A stretch of 64,000 bases of DNA from Virgisporangium ochraceum (lineage in GTDB: Bacteria; Actinomycetota; Actinomycetes; Mycobacteriales; Micromonosporaceae), in NCBI RefSeq assembly GCF_016863655.1, contig NZ_BOPH01000053.1:62001-126000 (forward strand), read 5' to 3'. The notes under the pieces were generated by a model. The model was not told the DNA's origin. It saw nothing but the letters and a program-made list of their open reading frames with translations, and made no database searches. This document shows positions 18,770-27,433 of this stretch, in pieces (the first letter of the stretch is position 1; every line of letters begins with the position of its first letter). Both the position numbers and the translations under genes were made by a program.

Positions 18770-20808
18770 CGCAGGAAGGCGGCCGCGACGCCGGCGTCGA
18801 CCGGGATGTGCAGCCCCGTGGTGTGCGACAGGTCGCCGGCGGTCAGCGCGAACACCGCGTTGGCGACGTGCTCCGGCAGCACCTCCCGCTTGAGGATCGT
18901 GCGCTGCGCGTAGTACGCGCCGAGCTCGGACTCCGGCACCCCGTACACCGCGGCCCGCTGCGCGCCCCAGCCACCCGAGAAGATCCCGGACCCGCGCACC
19001 ACGCCGTCGGGGTTGATGCCGTTGACCCGGATGCCGTGACCGCCCAGCTCCACGGCGAGCAGCCGCACCTGGTGCGCCTGGTCGGCCTTCGCCGCGCCGT
19101 AGGCCACGTTGTTCGGACCCGCGAACACCGCGTTCTTGCTGGCGATGTAGACGATGTCGCCGCCCATGCCCTGCGCGACGAGCACCCGCGCCGCCTCCCG
19201 CGACACGAGGAACGAGCCGCGGGCCATCACGCCGTGCTGGCGGTCCCAGTCGCCGGAGCTGGTCTCCAGCAACGGTTTCGACACCGACAGCCCGGCGTTG
19301 TTGACCACGAGGTCGACCCCGCCGAAGGCGAGCACCGCCGCCTTCACCGCCGCCGTGACGGCCGCCTCGTCGGTGACGTCGACGGTGACCGCCACCGCCA
19401 CGTCCGTCCCGCCGAGCTCCTTCGCCACCGTCGCGGCGGCCGAGGCGTCGCGGTCGGCGACCACCACGCACGCGCCCTCGGCGGCCAGCCGGTGCGCGAT
19501 CGCGCGACCGATCCCCGACCCGCCACCGGTGACGAACGCGACCCGCGTCGCCAACGGCTTCGGCCGGGGCATCCGTTGCAGCTTCGCCTCTTCCAGCGCC
19601 CAGTACTCGATGCGGAACTTCTCCGACTCGTCGATCGGCGCGTACCGCGAGAGCGCCTCGGCGCCGCGCATCACGTTGATCGCGTTGACGTAGAACTCAC
19701 CGGCGACGCGCGCGGTCTGCTTGTTGGCGCCGAAGCTGAACATGCCGACGCCGGGAACGAGCACGATCGCCGGGTCGGCGCCCCGGATCGCGGGGCTGTC
19801 GGCGCCGGCGTGCCGCTCGTAGTAGGCCCGGTAGTCCGCGCGGTACTCCTCGTGGAGCTCGCGGAGGCGGGCGATCACGTCGTCGAGCGGCGCCGACGGC
19901 GGCAGGTCGAGCACGAGCGGACGCACCTTGGTGCGCAGGAAGTGGTCGGGGCAGCTGGTGCCCAGCGCGGCCAGCTCCGCGAGCCGCTCGCGGGAGACGA
20001 AGTCGAGCACCACGTCGGAGTCGGTGTAGTGGCCGACCTGCGGTCGGTCGGTGGACGCGAGGCCGCGCACCACCGGGAACAGCGCGGCGGCGCGGTCACG
20101 CCGCTCCTCAACCGGCAAGAGCGGGTGGACGACCGGACCGAACGGCTCGGCGCGCCCGTGCTCGTCGATGTACCGGGCGGCGGTCTCGATGATGAACCGC
20201 GAGTTCGCCTCGCACTCCCCGCTCGTGGCGCCCCACGCGGTGATGCCGTGCCCGCCGAGGATCACACCGATCGCGTCGGGGTGCCCGCGTCGCACGGCCG
20301 CGATGTCGAGGCCGAGCTGGAAGCCGGGCCGGCGCCACGGGACCCACACCACGCGGTCCCCGAAGATCTTCCGCGTCAACGACGGACCGTCGGCGGCGGT
20401 CGCCACCGCGATGCCCGAGTCGGGGTGCAGGTGGTCGACGTGCGGCGCGTCGACGAGGCCGTGCATGGCGGTGTCGATCGACGGCGCGGCGCCGCCCTTG
20501 CCGAAGAGGCAGTGGTCGAAGGCGGCGACCATCTCGTCCTCGCGGTCCTCGCCCGGGTAGACGTTCACCAGGCTCCGCAGACGGTCGAGGCGGAGCACGG
20601 CGAGCCCGGCCGGCGTGAGGGTGCCGAGGTCGCCGCCGGACCCCTTGACCCACAGCAGCCCGGTGGGCTCCCCGGTGACGGGGTCGGTCCGCTCACCCTT
20701 GGCCGACGTGTTGCCGCCGGCGTAGTTGGTGTTGCGCGGATCGGCGCCGAGGCGGTTGCTCCGAACGATCAGGGCGTCTACGGTGTCATGAAACGTTTCA
20801 CCAGGCAC
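18766..20808 (-). CDS. rhaD: Bifunctional rhamnulose-1-phosphate aldolase / short-chain alcohol dehydrogenase
   Basis: 680 residues. The N-terminal ~400 residues form a class II aldolase (GADPRNTNYAGGNTSAKG, DAPHVDHLHPDSGIA with metal His residues, ILGGHGITAWG). The C-terminal ~260 residues form an SDR domain (VAFVTGGGSGIGRAIA, DLVVNNAG, YGAAKADQ). It cleaves rhamnulose-1-phosphate to DHAP and lactaldehyde and reduces or oxidises the latter. GTG 20808 is chosen because it lies 7 nt after a strong promoter (-35 TTGACC, 17 nt, -10 TAACGT) and so would be leaderless; the longer TTG 20874 frame would run through the promoter into lacI. Confidence 0.92.
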   Translation of the reverse strand: MPGETFHDTVDALIVRSNRLGADPRNTNYAGGNTSAKGERTDPVTGEPTGLLWVKGSGGDLGTLTPAGLAVLRLDRLRSLVNVYPGEDREDEMVAAFDHCLFGKGGAAPSIDTAMHGLVDAPHVDHLHPDSGIAVATAADGPSLTRKIFGDRVVWVPWRRPGFQLGLDIAAVRRGHPDAIGVILGGHGITAWGATSGECEANSRFIIETAARYIDEHGRAEPFGPVVHPLLPVEERRDRAAALFPVVRGLASTDRPQVGHYTDSDVVLDFVSRERLAELAALGTSCPDHFLRTKVRPLVLDLPPSAPLDDVIARLRELHEEYRADYRAYYERHAGADSPAIRGADPAIVLVPGVGMFSFGANKQTARVAGEFYVNAINVMRGAEALSRYAPIDESEKFRIEYWALEEAKLQRMPRPKPLATRVAFVTGGGSGIGRAIAHRLAAEGACVVVADRDASAAATVAKELGGTDVAVAVTVDVTDEAAVTAAVKAAVLAFGGVDLVVNNAGLSVSKPLLETSSGDWDRQHGVMARGSFLVSREAARVLVAQGMGGDIVYIASKNAVFAGPNNVAYGAAKADQAHQVRLLAVELGGHGIRVNGINPDGVVRGSGIFSGGWGAQRAAVYGVPESELGAYYAQRTILKREVLPEHVANAVFALTAGDLSHTTGLHIPVDAGVAAAFLR
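20789..20800. promoter_or_regulatory. LacI-type operator O1 in the rha divergent region
   Basis: Perfect palindrome TGAAACGTTTCA, located just downstream of the predicted rhaD transcription start, where a bound repressor would block initiation or escape. Confidence 0.75.
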
Positions 20809-20815
20809 AGGCGGA

Positions 20816-20844
20816 ACGTTATCCGCCCACCTATGAACGGTCAA
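20816..20844 (-). promoter_or_regulatory. rhaD promoter
   Basis: -35 TTGACC (20844-20839) and -10 TAACGT (20821-20816) on the minus strand separated by 17 nt; predicted start of transcription coincides with GTG 20808. Confidence 0.7.
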
Positions 20845-20847
20845 CCC

Positions 20848-20861
20848 CTGATACGTTTCAG
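20848..20861. promoter_or_regulatory. LacI-type operator O2 overlapping the lacI promoter
   Basis: CTGATACGTTTCAG, a near-perfect palindrome with the same TGAWACGTWTCA core as O1. It overlaps TACGTT (20852-20857), the -10 box 7 nt before the lacI GTG, giving autoregulation. Confidence 0.72.
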
Positions 20862-20864
20862 CAC

Positions 20865-21875
20865 GTGGCGGCAAGCATCAAAGAGGTGGCCCGGCGGGCG
20901 GGGGTCTCGCTGGGCACGGTGAGCAACGTGCTCAACCGCCCCGAGACGGTCACCGAGTCGACCCGCCGCCGGGTGCTCGACGCGATCGCCGAACTCGGGT
21001 ACGTGCGCAACGACTCGGCGCGCCAGCTACGCGCCGGGCGCAGCCGCACGGTCGCGATCGTCGTGCTCGACGTCTCCAACCCGTTCTTCACCGACGTGGT
21101 GCGCGGGGCCGAGGGCGTGGTCGAGTCCGCCGGCGGCATGCTCATCGTCTGCAACAGCGGTGAGGACCCGGTGCGCGAGCAGCGCCACCTCGACATGCTC
21201 GAGGAGCAGCGGGTGCAGGGGCTGCTCATCACCCCGGTCGCCGACGGCGCGCATCCCCGCCTCGACCGGTTCGTCGAGCGCGGCATCCCGGTGGTGCTGG
21301 TCGACCGCGGCGCCGGCCAGACCAGCCGCTGCTCGGTGGCCGTCGACGACGTGCTCGGCGGCCGGCTCGCCGCCGCCCACCTGCTGGAGCGGGGTCACCG
21401 CCGCATCGCGTTCGTCGGCGGTCCGATGGCGATCCGGCAGGTCGCCGAGCGGCACCGCGGCACCGGGGAGGCCCTGGAGGGGTCGGGCGCCGCGCTGACG
21501 CTGCTGCCCACCGGCAGCCTGTCGATCAACGGTGGACGCAAGGCCGCCGCCGAGCTGGCCGCGATGCCGGCCGGCACCCGGCCCACCGCGGTGTTCTGCG
21601 CCAACGACCTGCTCGCCCTGGGCGTGCTGCAGGAGGTGATCGCCCAGGGCCTGCGGGTGCCCGACGACGTGGCGATCGTCGGCTACGACGACATCGAGTT
21701 CGCCGCGGCCGCGGCCGTGCCCCTGTCGTCGGTGCGCCAGCCCCGCGAACTGCTCGGCCGCACGGCGGCCCAGCTCCTGGAGGAGGAGGTGGCGGTGCCG
21801 GACAGGCACGAACACCGCCACGCGGTCTTCCAACCCGAACTGGTCGTCCGCCGCTCCAGCGCCGTCACCCGCTGA
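20865..21875 (+). CDS. LacI-family repressor of the rha genes
   Basis: 336 residues. N-terminal LacI HTH (SIKEVARRAGVSLGTVSNVL) and hinge (YVRNDSARQLRAGRSRTVAI), then a periplasmic-binding-protein-like sensor ending VGYDDIEFAAAAAVPLSSVRQP. It is divergent from rhaD/rhaB with two matching palindromes between the starts, so it very likely represses the rhamnose genes and itself, with a rhamnose pathway intermediate as inducer (inference). GTG 20865 is predicted leaderless. Confidence 0.9.
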   Translation: MAASIKEVARRAGVSLGTVSNVLNRPETVTESTRRRVLDAIAELGYVRNDSARQLRAGRSRTVAIVVLDVSNPFFTDVVRGAEGVVESAGGMLIVCNSGEDPVREQRHLDMLEEQRVQGLLITPVADGAHPRLDRFVERGIPVVLVDRGAGQTSRCSVAVDDVLGGRLAAAHLLERGHRRIAFVGGPMAIRQVAERHRGTGEALEGSGAALTLLPTGSLSINGGRKAAAELAAMPAGTRPTAVFCANDLLALGVLQEVIAQGLRVPDDVAIVGYDDIEFAAAAAVPLSSVRQPRELLGRTAAQLLEEEVAVPDRHEHRHAVFQPELVVRRSSAVTR

Positions 21876-21895
21876 CCCCGCGCGCCCCGCGCGCG

Positions 21896-21972
21896 CGCCG
21901 ATCTTGCAGTTCTGGCCGCACCTATTTCCGGCTATGTCGCCCATTTCGGGGGCCACGAGTGCAAGATCGGCG
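21896..21972. repeat. 77-bp inverted-repeat element, copy 3
   Basis: Arms begin CGCCGATCTTGCAG and end GTGCAAGATCGGCG with mid-arm mismatches; 33-nt loop in plus orientation. It starts 21 nt after the lacI stop. Confidence 0.9.
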
Positions 21973-22040
21973 CGGGCGCAGAGCGGCCCGACCCGGACAG
22001 GCGTTTTGTTGATCGTCGACACCACGTACGGTGATTCACC

Positions 22041-23180
22041 GTGCGCGGTGCGAGTCAGGTGGGCGATCCGCTCGTCGCGCTGTTGACCAGGGTCGCGCTC
22101 GCGTTACGGGTCAGCTCGGCGGTGTTCGTCACCGCGGCCGCGCTGTTGAGCGTCACGGCCGGGCACCTCGTCCCCACGGTCGTCACGCTGCTCGCCTACG
22201 ACGGCATCGCCGCGCTCTACCTGCGGCGGGCGCGGGCGCTGCCGATGCCGCTGGTGCTCGCCGACCTGCTCCTCGTCACCGCGATCGCGCTGGGGATGCG
22301 GTGGCTGGTGCCGGCCGAAGCGGCCACGAGCGCGGCCGGGTGGGTGTTCAACGCGGTCAGCCTCGTGGTGATCATCGCCCAGTTCGTGGGGCAGTTCCGG
22401 TGGACCGTGCCGGTCGGCATCGTCGCGATCGGCGCGTTCGTGGCGGGCGCCCAGTTCGCCGACGCCCCCGACCGCGGGATCACCTCGACGTTCACGCTCG
22501 TGCTCCAGCTCACGATCTCGGCCGGCCTGGTCGCGATCCTGCGGGCCGCGGGGCGGCAGGCGCAGGACGCGGCGCGCCGGCACCACGACGCGGCCCGCGA
22601 GCAGGAGTCGGCCCGCCTGCGCCGCGACGCCGAACGCACCGAGCTGACGCTGCTGCACAACGGCCCGCTCACCACGCTGACCCTCGTGGCGCAGGGCGGC
22701 CTCAGCCCGCAGACGGTCACCGCCGTCCGCGCGCAGGCCGGCGTCGACCTGGCCGTGCTCGCGGCCGACCGGTCGAACGTGAAGAGCCCCGACACCATCG
22801 AGTCGGTGCAGCTCGCCGACCTGCTCGACCGCACCACCGCGATCCTGCGGCACCGGGTCGAGGTCGACCTCACGACCACACCGTGCCTGGTGCCCGCCGC
22901 CGTCGCGCAGGCGTTCGCGGGAGCGGCCGCCGAGGCGCTGGAGAACGTCGCCCGGCACGCCGGCACCGGCGCCGCGCGCCTCCGTCTCGACGCCGACGAC
23001 CACAGGGTGACCGTCACGATCACCGACACCGGCCGGGGGTTCGACCCGGCCGCGGTGCCCGCCAACCGGTTCGGGCTCCGCGAGTCGATCACCGGCGAGC
23101 TCAGACGGGTGAACGGCCGGGCAGGTATCGACAGCCGCCCCGGCGCGGGAACCACGATCACGCTGGAGTGGCCGGCATGA
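22041..23180 (+). CDS. Membrane sensor histidine kinase-like protein
   Basis: 379 residues. About six N-terminal hydrophobic segments (1-175), a basic coiled linker (RRHHDAAREQESARLRRDAE), a phosphoacceptor-like helix TELTLLHNGPLTTLTLVAQG (the usual HD is HN), and a C-terminal HATPase_c domain with N box EALENVARHAG, G1 ITDTGRGFDP and G2 GAGTTITLEW. It is a NarL-family-like kinase with a slightly atypical dimerisation motif. The stop is 76 nt before the next membrane protein; the response regulator follows. GTG 22041 lies 8 nt after TACGGT. Confidence 0.8.
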   Translation: MRGASQVGDPLVALLTRVALALRVSSAVFVTAAALLSVTAGHLVPTVVTLLAYDGIAALYLRRARALPMPLVLADLLLVTAIALGMRWLVPAEAATSAAGWVFNAVSLVVIIAQFVGQFRWTVPVGIVAIGAFVAGAQFADAPDRGITSTFTLVLQLTISAGLVAILRAAGRQAQDAARRHHDAAREQESARLRRDAERTELTLLHNGPLTTLTLVAQGGLSPQTVTAVRAQAGVDLAVLAADRSNVKSPDTIESVQLADLLDRTTAILRHRVEVDLTTTPCLVPAAVAQAFAGAAAEALENVARHAGTGAARLRLDADDHRVTVTITDTGRGFDPAAVPANRFGLRESITGELRRVNGRAGIDSRPGAGTTITLEWPA

Positions 23181-23256
23181 CCGGGCACTTGTGCGAGGGC
23201 ATCATCGGGCACAGCCCGCCCGGTCATCACCGGTCGCCGCGAAGCAAGGACCCGGC

Positions 23257-24531
23257 ATGACCGCGCCGCTGTCCGACGCCGAACGGATCTTCACCGACCG
23301 GTACACGGCCGGGATCGCGCGCACGTTCGTGTTCATCGCGGTCGGCTGGCACGTCGGCAACGACCTGCCGGCGACGATCGCCAGCGGTCCGCACCCGGTC
23401 GCGGTCGTCACCTGGCTCGCCTACGCGGCGGTCGCGGCGGTCGGTGTGCCGCTCGTGCTGCGTGGCCGGTCCGCGGGTCCGGTGCTCACCGGCGTGGGCT
23501 GCGTGGTGCTGCTGGCCGGGTCGGCCGCGATGCACGCGATCCAGCCCGACTCGCTGTTCGTGTTCACCAACTGGGCCTGGCAGGCGGCCGGCTGGTTGGC
23601 GCTGCCCCTCTTCTGGAACCGCGCGGTGCAGGGCTTCCTGGTGTTCGTCGTGGCCAACGCGGCGCTGAGCATCTCGGCACTGCTGACCCGCGGCGACGGC
23701 GACCGGCAGAACCTCGCGATGATGCTGATGGTCCTGTACGGGGTCGCCGCCCTGCAGCTGGCGCTCGACGTCGGCAAGCGCGGCCTGGAGACGATCGCCC
23801 TGCGCACCGCCCGCGACCGGGCCGCCGCGGAGGCGCTGCTCACCACGCGGCTGGCCGCCGAGCAGGCGCACGAGGCCCGCCAGGACCGGTACGCCAGTGC
23901 CCGCGCGGCCGCCGGCGAGGTGCTGGCCGGCCTGGCCGATGGGCACCTCGACCCGGCCGACCCGGAGGTGCGCCAGCGCGCGGCGGGTGCCGCGGCCCGG
24001 CTGCGCCGGCTGGTCACCGAGACCGACGACGTGCCCGACCCGCTCGTGCACGCGCTGCGCGCGGCCGCCGACATCGCCGAGCGGCGCGGGGTGGCGGTGA
24101 CCGTCGACCAGGTCGGCTCGGTGCCGGACGTGCCGCTGCAGGTGCGCCGGGCCCTCACCGACGCGCCCGCCTGGGCGGTCGCGGCGGCCGCTACCCGTGC
24201 CCGCATCACTGTGGTATCGAATGTCCATACCGTGACGATCGCGGTGGTTGGTGACGGTAGCATCGACCAGCCCCGATGGGATCAGTCGACGGCCAACCTC
24301 CATGACGGGGTCGAGGTCAGTGTCGACCGGGAAGGAGAGCAGATATGGGTGGAGACCCGATGGAGCAGCACACCGTCGGGGTCCCGGATGGAGGCGCAGT
24401 TGGAGGCGCAGTTGGAGGCGCAGATGGACGTGCGGTCGGAGTCGCCGTCATCGACGACCACCAGGTCGTCATCGACGGAGTCCGGGCCTGGGCCGCTGCC
24501 GACCCCGCGCGACGGGTCGAGGTGGTCCTGA
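23257..24531 (+). CDS. Membrane kinase-like partner protein, no ATPase domain recognised
   Basis: 424 residues from ATG 23257 (AAGGA upstream). Five or six hydrophobic segments in the first 180 residues resemble the preceding kinase, followed by a coiled linker and a region that resembles a histidine-kinase core stripped of its ATP-binding boxes (RRLVTETDDVPDPLVHALRA; ALTDAPAWAVAAAATRARIT). The C-terminus carries three EAQL repeats and a Ser/Thr/Pro tail, which overlap the response-regulator gene by 187 nt in another frame. Probably a pseudokinase or sensory partner; the overlapping tail may be a late frameshift extension. Confidence 0.65.
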   Translation: MTAPLSDAERIFTDRYTAGIARTFVFIAVGWHVGNDLPATIASGPHPVAVVTWLAYAAVAAVGVPLVLRGRSAGPVLTGVGCVVLLAGSAAMHAIQPDSLFVFTNWAWQAAGWLALPLFWNRAVQGFLVFVVANAALSISALLTRGDGDRQNLAMMLMVLYGVAALQLALDVGKRGLETIALRTARDRAAAEALLTTRLAAEQAHEARQDRYASARAAAGEVLAGLADGHLDPADPEVRQRAAGAAARLRRLVTETDDVPDPLVHALRAAADIAERRGVAVTVDQVGSVPDVPLQVRRALTDAPAWAVAAAATRARITVVSNVHTVTIAVVGDGSIDQPRWDQSTANLHDGVEVSVDREGEQIWVETRWSSTPSGSRMEAQLEAQLEAQMDVRSESPSSTTTRSSSTESGPGPLPTPRDGSRWS

Positions 24532-25106
24532 GCGCGAGCACCACCGCTCCCCTCCTGCCCCGCCCGCACGGGGTCGACGTGGTGCTGCTCGACCTGGAGC
24601 TGAACGGCGAGCTGGTGCTCGGCGAGGTCGCCGCGCTCAGCGACGCCGGTCACCGGGTGGTGGTGTTCTCGGCGCACGGCGGCCCGGCGGTGGTGTCGCA
24701 GGCGCTGGAGAACGGCGCGTGCGCCTACCTCACCAAGGACGAGGCCCGCGAGCACTGCATCGACACGCTGGTGGCGGTCGCCACCGACCGGCCGTACGTC
24801 ACGCGGTCGCTGGCCGGCGGCATGCTCGCCGACCCGCGCCTCAGCGGACGCGAACGGGAGGCGCTACTGCTGTGGTTCCAGGGCATGGACATGGCGGCGG
24901 TGGCCCGGCGGATGACCAAGACCGACGGCAGCGGCGAGGCGATCACCAAGGACACGGTGAAGCAGTACATCGACCGGGCCCGCGTGAAGTACGCCCGGGC
25001 CGGACGTCAGGTCGCGTCGCGGTTCGCATTGCTGGCGCGGGCGATCGAAGACGGGCTCATCCGGCCGGAGGACGTCGGCGGCTACCGATCGAGCGCGTCG
25101 CAGTGA
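24345..25106 (+). CDS. Response regulator with LuxR-like HTH
   Basis: 253 residues. After a Gly-rich N-terminus (three GGAV-type repeats) comes a receiver domain (VAVIDDHQVVIDGVR, acceptor Asp in VVLLDLELNG, conserved Lys in YLTKDEA) and a C-terminal HTH (LSGREREALLLWFQGMDM, AITKDTVKQYIDRARVKYAR). ATG 24345 has GGAGA 8 nt upstream. It starts inside the preceding gene; with the kinase at 22041 it forms a two-component system. The 3' end overlaps the converging membrane gene by 50 nt. Confidence 0.82.
   Translation: MGGDPMEQHTVGVPDGGAVGGAVGGADGRAVGVAVIDDHQVVIDGVRAWAAADPARRVEVVLSASTTAPLLPRPHGVDVVLLDLELNGELVLGEVAALSDAGHRVVVFSAHGGPAVVSQALENGACAYLTKDEAREHCIDTLVAVATDRPYVTRSLAGGMLADPRLSGREREALLLWFQGMDMAAVARRMTKTDGSGEAITKDTVKQYIDRARVKYARAGRQVASRFALLARAIEDGLIRPEDVGGYRSSASQ
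24391..24426. repeat. Three 12-bp tandem repeats in a two-gene overlap
   Basis: GAGGCGCAGTTG twice plus GAGGCGCAGATG, translated as EAQL in one gene and GGAV in the overlapping one. Confidence 0.9.
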
Positions 25107-25653
25107 GGTGCGGTTCGCAGAACCGGTCGCCGTTGTAGACGCGGGCGTTGCGCGGCCGCGGCACCGACGCGTGCCCGGTCGGCTTCGGGGGGAACAGCGG
25201 CTCGTCGTCCAGGTCGAGATGGAGGCCCAGATCCTGGTCGGACCGCCCGTAGTAGTCGTCGAGCGTGTTGAGCGTGAGCGGCAGCGGCTCGATGGGACGG
25301 ATCGGCTTCGGCTCCACCGGGAGCACGAGGTGCGCTGGCGTGCGCCCAGGTTCGGGCTGCGTCAGTTGGCGGTTCCGGCCGGCCACGACCGTCACCACGA
25401 GGCCGGCGATCACGAACGCGGCACCGGCGACGATCGCGACCACGTCGCCGTCGCCGGCCGCGGTGCCGGACCGGCCGGCGGCCACCGTGGCCACCAGGCT
25501 CGTGACGAACACCGGCGCACCGAACGCGATGAGGACGTTGCCGAGGATGAATCCCCACCGGCCGAAGCCCCGCATCCGCACTCCCGTTGATCTGCTCAGC
25601 GTGATCATTGCGTTCCCGACTGCGAGCCTGCCCCTTTTGATGGCAGTCCGCAT
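25057..25653 (-). CDS. Two-helix membrane protein, unknown function
   Basis: 198 residues from ATG 25653 (AGGGGG just upstream). Two hydrophobic segments (ILGNVLIAFGAPVFVTSLVA and VVAIVAGAAFVIAGLVVTVV) are followed by a ~100-residue acidic and Pro-rich tail (LHLDLDDEPLFPPKP). No recognised domain. The 3' end overlaps the response-regulator gene by 50 nt tail to tail. Confidence 0.6.
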   Translation of the reverse strand: MRTAIKRGRLAVGNAMITLSRSTGVRMRGFGRWGFILGNVLIAFGAPVFVTSLVATVAAGRSGTAAGDGDVVAIVAGAAFVIAGLVVTVVAGRNRQLTQPEPGRTPAHLVLPVEPKPIRPIEPLPLTLNTLDDYYGRSDQDLGLHLDLDDEPLFPPKPTGHASVPRPRNARVYNGDRFCEPHLTATRSIGSRRRPPAG

Positions 25654-25684
25654 GACCCCCTTGGAGGTGTCAATGCGCAGTCAA

Positions 25685-26440
25685 CTACTTGCCGCTCGTG
25701 CTGAAGTGCTGGTAATCGGGGTGTGAGCGCCCCTCACCACCCCACGACCAGCCCGCCTTCGCGAACGCGGTGACCAGGATCCCGCCCGGAACGGCCATGC
25801 CCGGCCGCCGGTTCGCCCGGTCGACGTAGTCCGAACCGGCGGGTGGGAGCACCCGCCGATCGAACAGGTACGGGTTCTCGACCGGGTTCACGTCGATCGC
25901 CCGGCCGTAGGCGTGCTCCGACCACGTCGGCGCTCCCGCGGCCACCGCCCGCCGGCAGTTGAACGCCGACGTGTTGTCGGCCGCCATCGAGGCGTCGTCG
26001 CTGCCGTCGAACGCGTCGACGGGGTCGAGCCGCCGGATCGGGAACCGTTCGCGGTACAGCGTCTCGAACACGGTGACCAGCCCGGCGGCCACGTCGCGGT
26101 GCGCGATCAGCGTGCCGACGCGCGGCCGGCCGTCGAAGTCCCAGTAACTCAGCCGCAGGACCGCGAGCCGGTCGGGTCCCACCGGGCAGCCGGCCCGCCA
26201 GCTCTTCGGCACGTCGGCGGCGGTCGCGGCGGTGACGGTCCCGGTGAACGGGGGCCCGCTCGGCCCCGTGCCCGCGCTCGGCGACGCGGTCGGCGGCGCG
26301 CTCACCGCCGCGCTCGGCACCGGGCCCGCGGTGGGCGCCGCCGTGGGCGTCGCCGCGCGGCCGGAACAGGCCGTATTCAGGATCATCAGGGACCCGGTGA
26401 GCACGACGATCACGCGTTGGTAAGGTACGCGACGCCACAT
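25685..26440 (-). CDS. Secreted lipoprotein M15-family peptidase
   Basis: 251 residues from ATG 26440. Signal peptide VIVVLTGSLMILNTAC ends in a lipobox Cys, followed by an Ala/Pro/Thr linker. The C-terminal domain has the M15 zinc signature SEHAYGRAIDVNP and a later His in HPDYQHF, as in VanY/D-Ala-D-Ala carboxypeptidases and M15C endopeptidases. It probably trims peptidoglycan peptides at the outer membrane face of the cell. It is divergent, with only 24 nt between starts, from an L,D-transpeptidase gene. Confidence 0.82.
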   Translation of the reverse strand: MWRRVPYQRVIVVLTGSLMILNTACSGRAATPTAAPTAGPVPSAAVSAPPTASPSAGTGPSGPPFTGTVTAATAADVPKSWRAGCPVGPDRLAVLRLSYWDFDGRPRVGTLIAHRDVAAGLVTVFETLYRERFPIRRLDPVDAFDGSDDASMAADNTSAFNCRRAVAAGAPTWSEHAYGRAIDVNPVENPYLFDRRVLPPAGSDYVDRANRRPGMAVPGGILVTAFAKAGWSWGGEGRSHPDYQHFSTSGK

Positions 26441-26464
26441 GCCTACACACGGTACGGAGGCGAT

Positions 26465-27370
26465 GTGACCGCACGGGGACGGCACACGCTGGGGGTCGCC
26501 CTGCTGTCGGGCGTCCTCGTGATGGTTCTGGGCGCGGCGGTCTGGGCGAGCACGCGCGGTACGGGTCCCGGATCATCCGCCGACGCGGCCGCGACGGGCG
26601 CCGCGGGCCCGACCGCGACGGGGCCCGGAGGCGACGCGGGCACGCCGGGCGCGAGCGGCGGGTCCGCCCCGGGCACGTCGGCCTCGAGTTCCGGGTCGGC
26701 CTCGGCCGGGCTCCGCACGCACGCGGCCACGCAGCCGGCGACCAGCACACCGGCCGACGACGCCAACCGGCTGCGCACGCTGCCCTCGGGAACGCGGCAG
26801 CTGGTGCTGGTGACGACCGACAGCTTCTCGAGCAACACGGCCCGCCTGGCGACCTTCACCAGGTCGGGTGACCGGTGGGTGCCGGCGTTCCCGGCCATGC
26901 AGGCGCGCATCGGGTCGGCCGGGTTCGCCGACCGCAAGGTGGAGGGCGACCTGAAGACGCCCACCGGCGTGTACTCGATCGGCGGCACGATGTACGGCAT
27001 CCAGCCCAACCCGGGCGTGCGGTACGGCTACCACCGCGTGGTCGAGGACGACTGGTGGAACGAGAACCCGGCCACGTCCGGCTACAACACGTTCGAGCAC
27101 GGGCCGAACCCGGGCGGCGCCAGCGAGGCGCTGTGGACGTTCACCCCGCAGTACCGGTACTTCGCGGTCGTCAACTACAACATTCCGGTCGTATCGGCCA
27201 GCCCGCCCCGCGGAAGCGGCATCTTCCTGCACGTCGTGAACCCGGGTAAGGCGACCGCCGGCTGCGTGTCGCTGGCCGAACAGGATCTCCTGACCGTTCT
27301 CCGGTGGCTCGATCCGGCGTCCGCCCCGAGAATGGTGCTGGCTCCACGGACGGTGCTGAACCGGTACTGA
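26465..27370 (+). CDS. L,D-transpeptidase-like (YkuD family) secreted protein
   Basis: 301 residues from GTG 26465 with GGAGG upstream. An N-terminal membrane/signal helix (LGVALLSGVLVMVLGAAVWA) and a Gly/Ser/Thr linker precede a YkuD-type domain: GDLKTPTGVYSIGG and the catalytic FLHVVNPGKATAGCVSLAEQ with His and Cys. The spacing between HVV and the GC dipeptide fits the YkuD motif HXn[ST]XGC. It likely crosslinks or modifies peptidoglycan and shares its divergent promoter with the M15 peptidase. Confidence 0.82.
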   Translation: MTARGRHTLGVALLSGVLVMVLGAAVWASTRGTGPGSSADAAATGAAGPTATGPGGDAGTPGASGGSAPGTSASSSGSASAGLRTHAATQPATSTPADDANRLRTLPSGTRQLVLVTTDSFSSNTARLATFTRSGDRWVPAFPAMQARIGSAGFADRKVEGDLKTPTGVYSIGGTMYGIQPNPGVRYGYHRVVEDDWWNENPATSGYNTFEHGPNPGGASEALWTFTPQYRYFAVVNYNIPVVSASPPRGSGIFLHVVNPGKATAGCVSLAEQDLLTVLRWLDPASAPRMVLAPRTVLNRY

Positions 27371-27433
27371 CTTCGAGCGGGCGGATGATCACATGCGCTT
27401 TTGGGAATACCCCTGGCGAAGGAGGTATCCCTC

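Noticed and set aside
20809..20874. rhaD start at TTG 20874
   Set aside because: That frame would pass through the rhaD promoter and both operator sites and overlap the lacI start; GTG 20808 fits the promoter and the family N-terminus.
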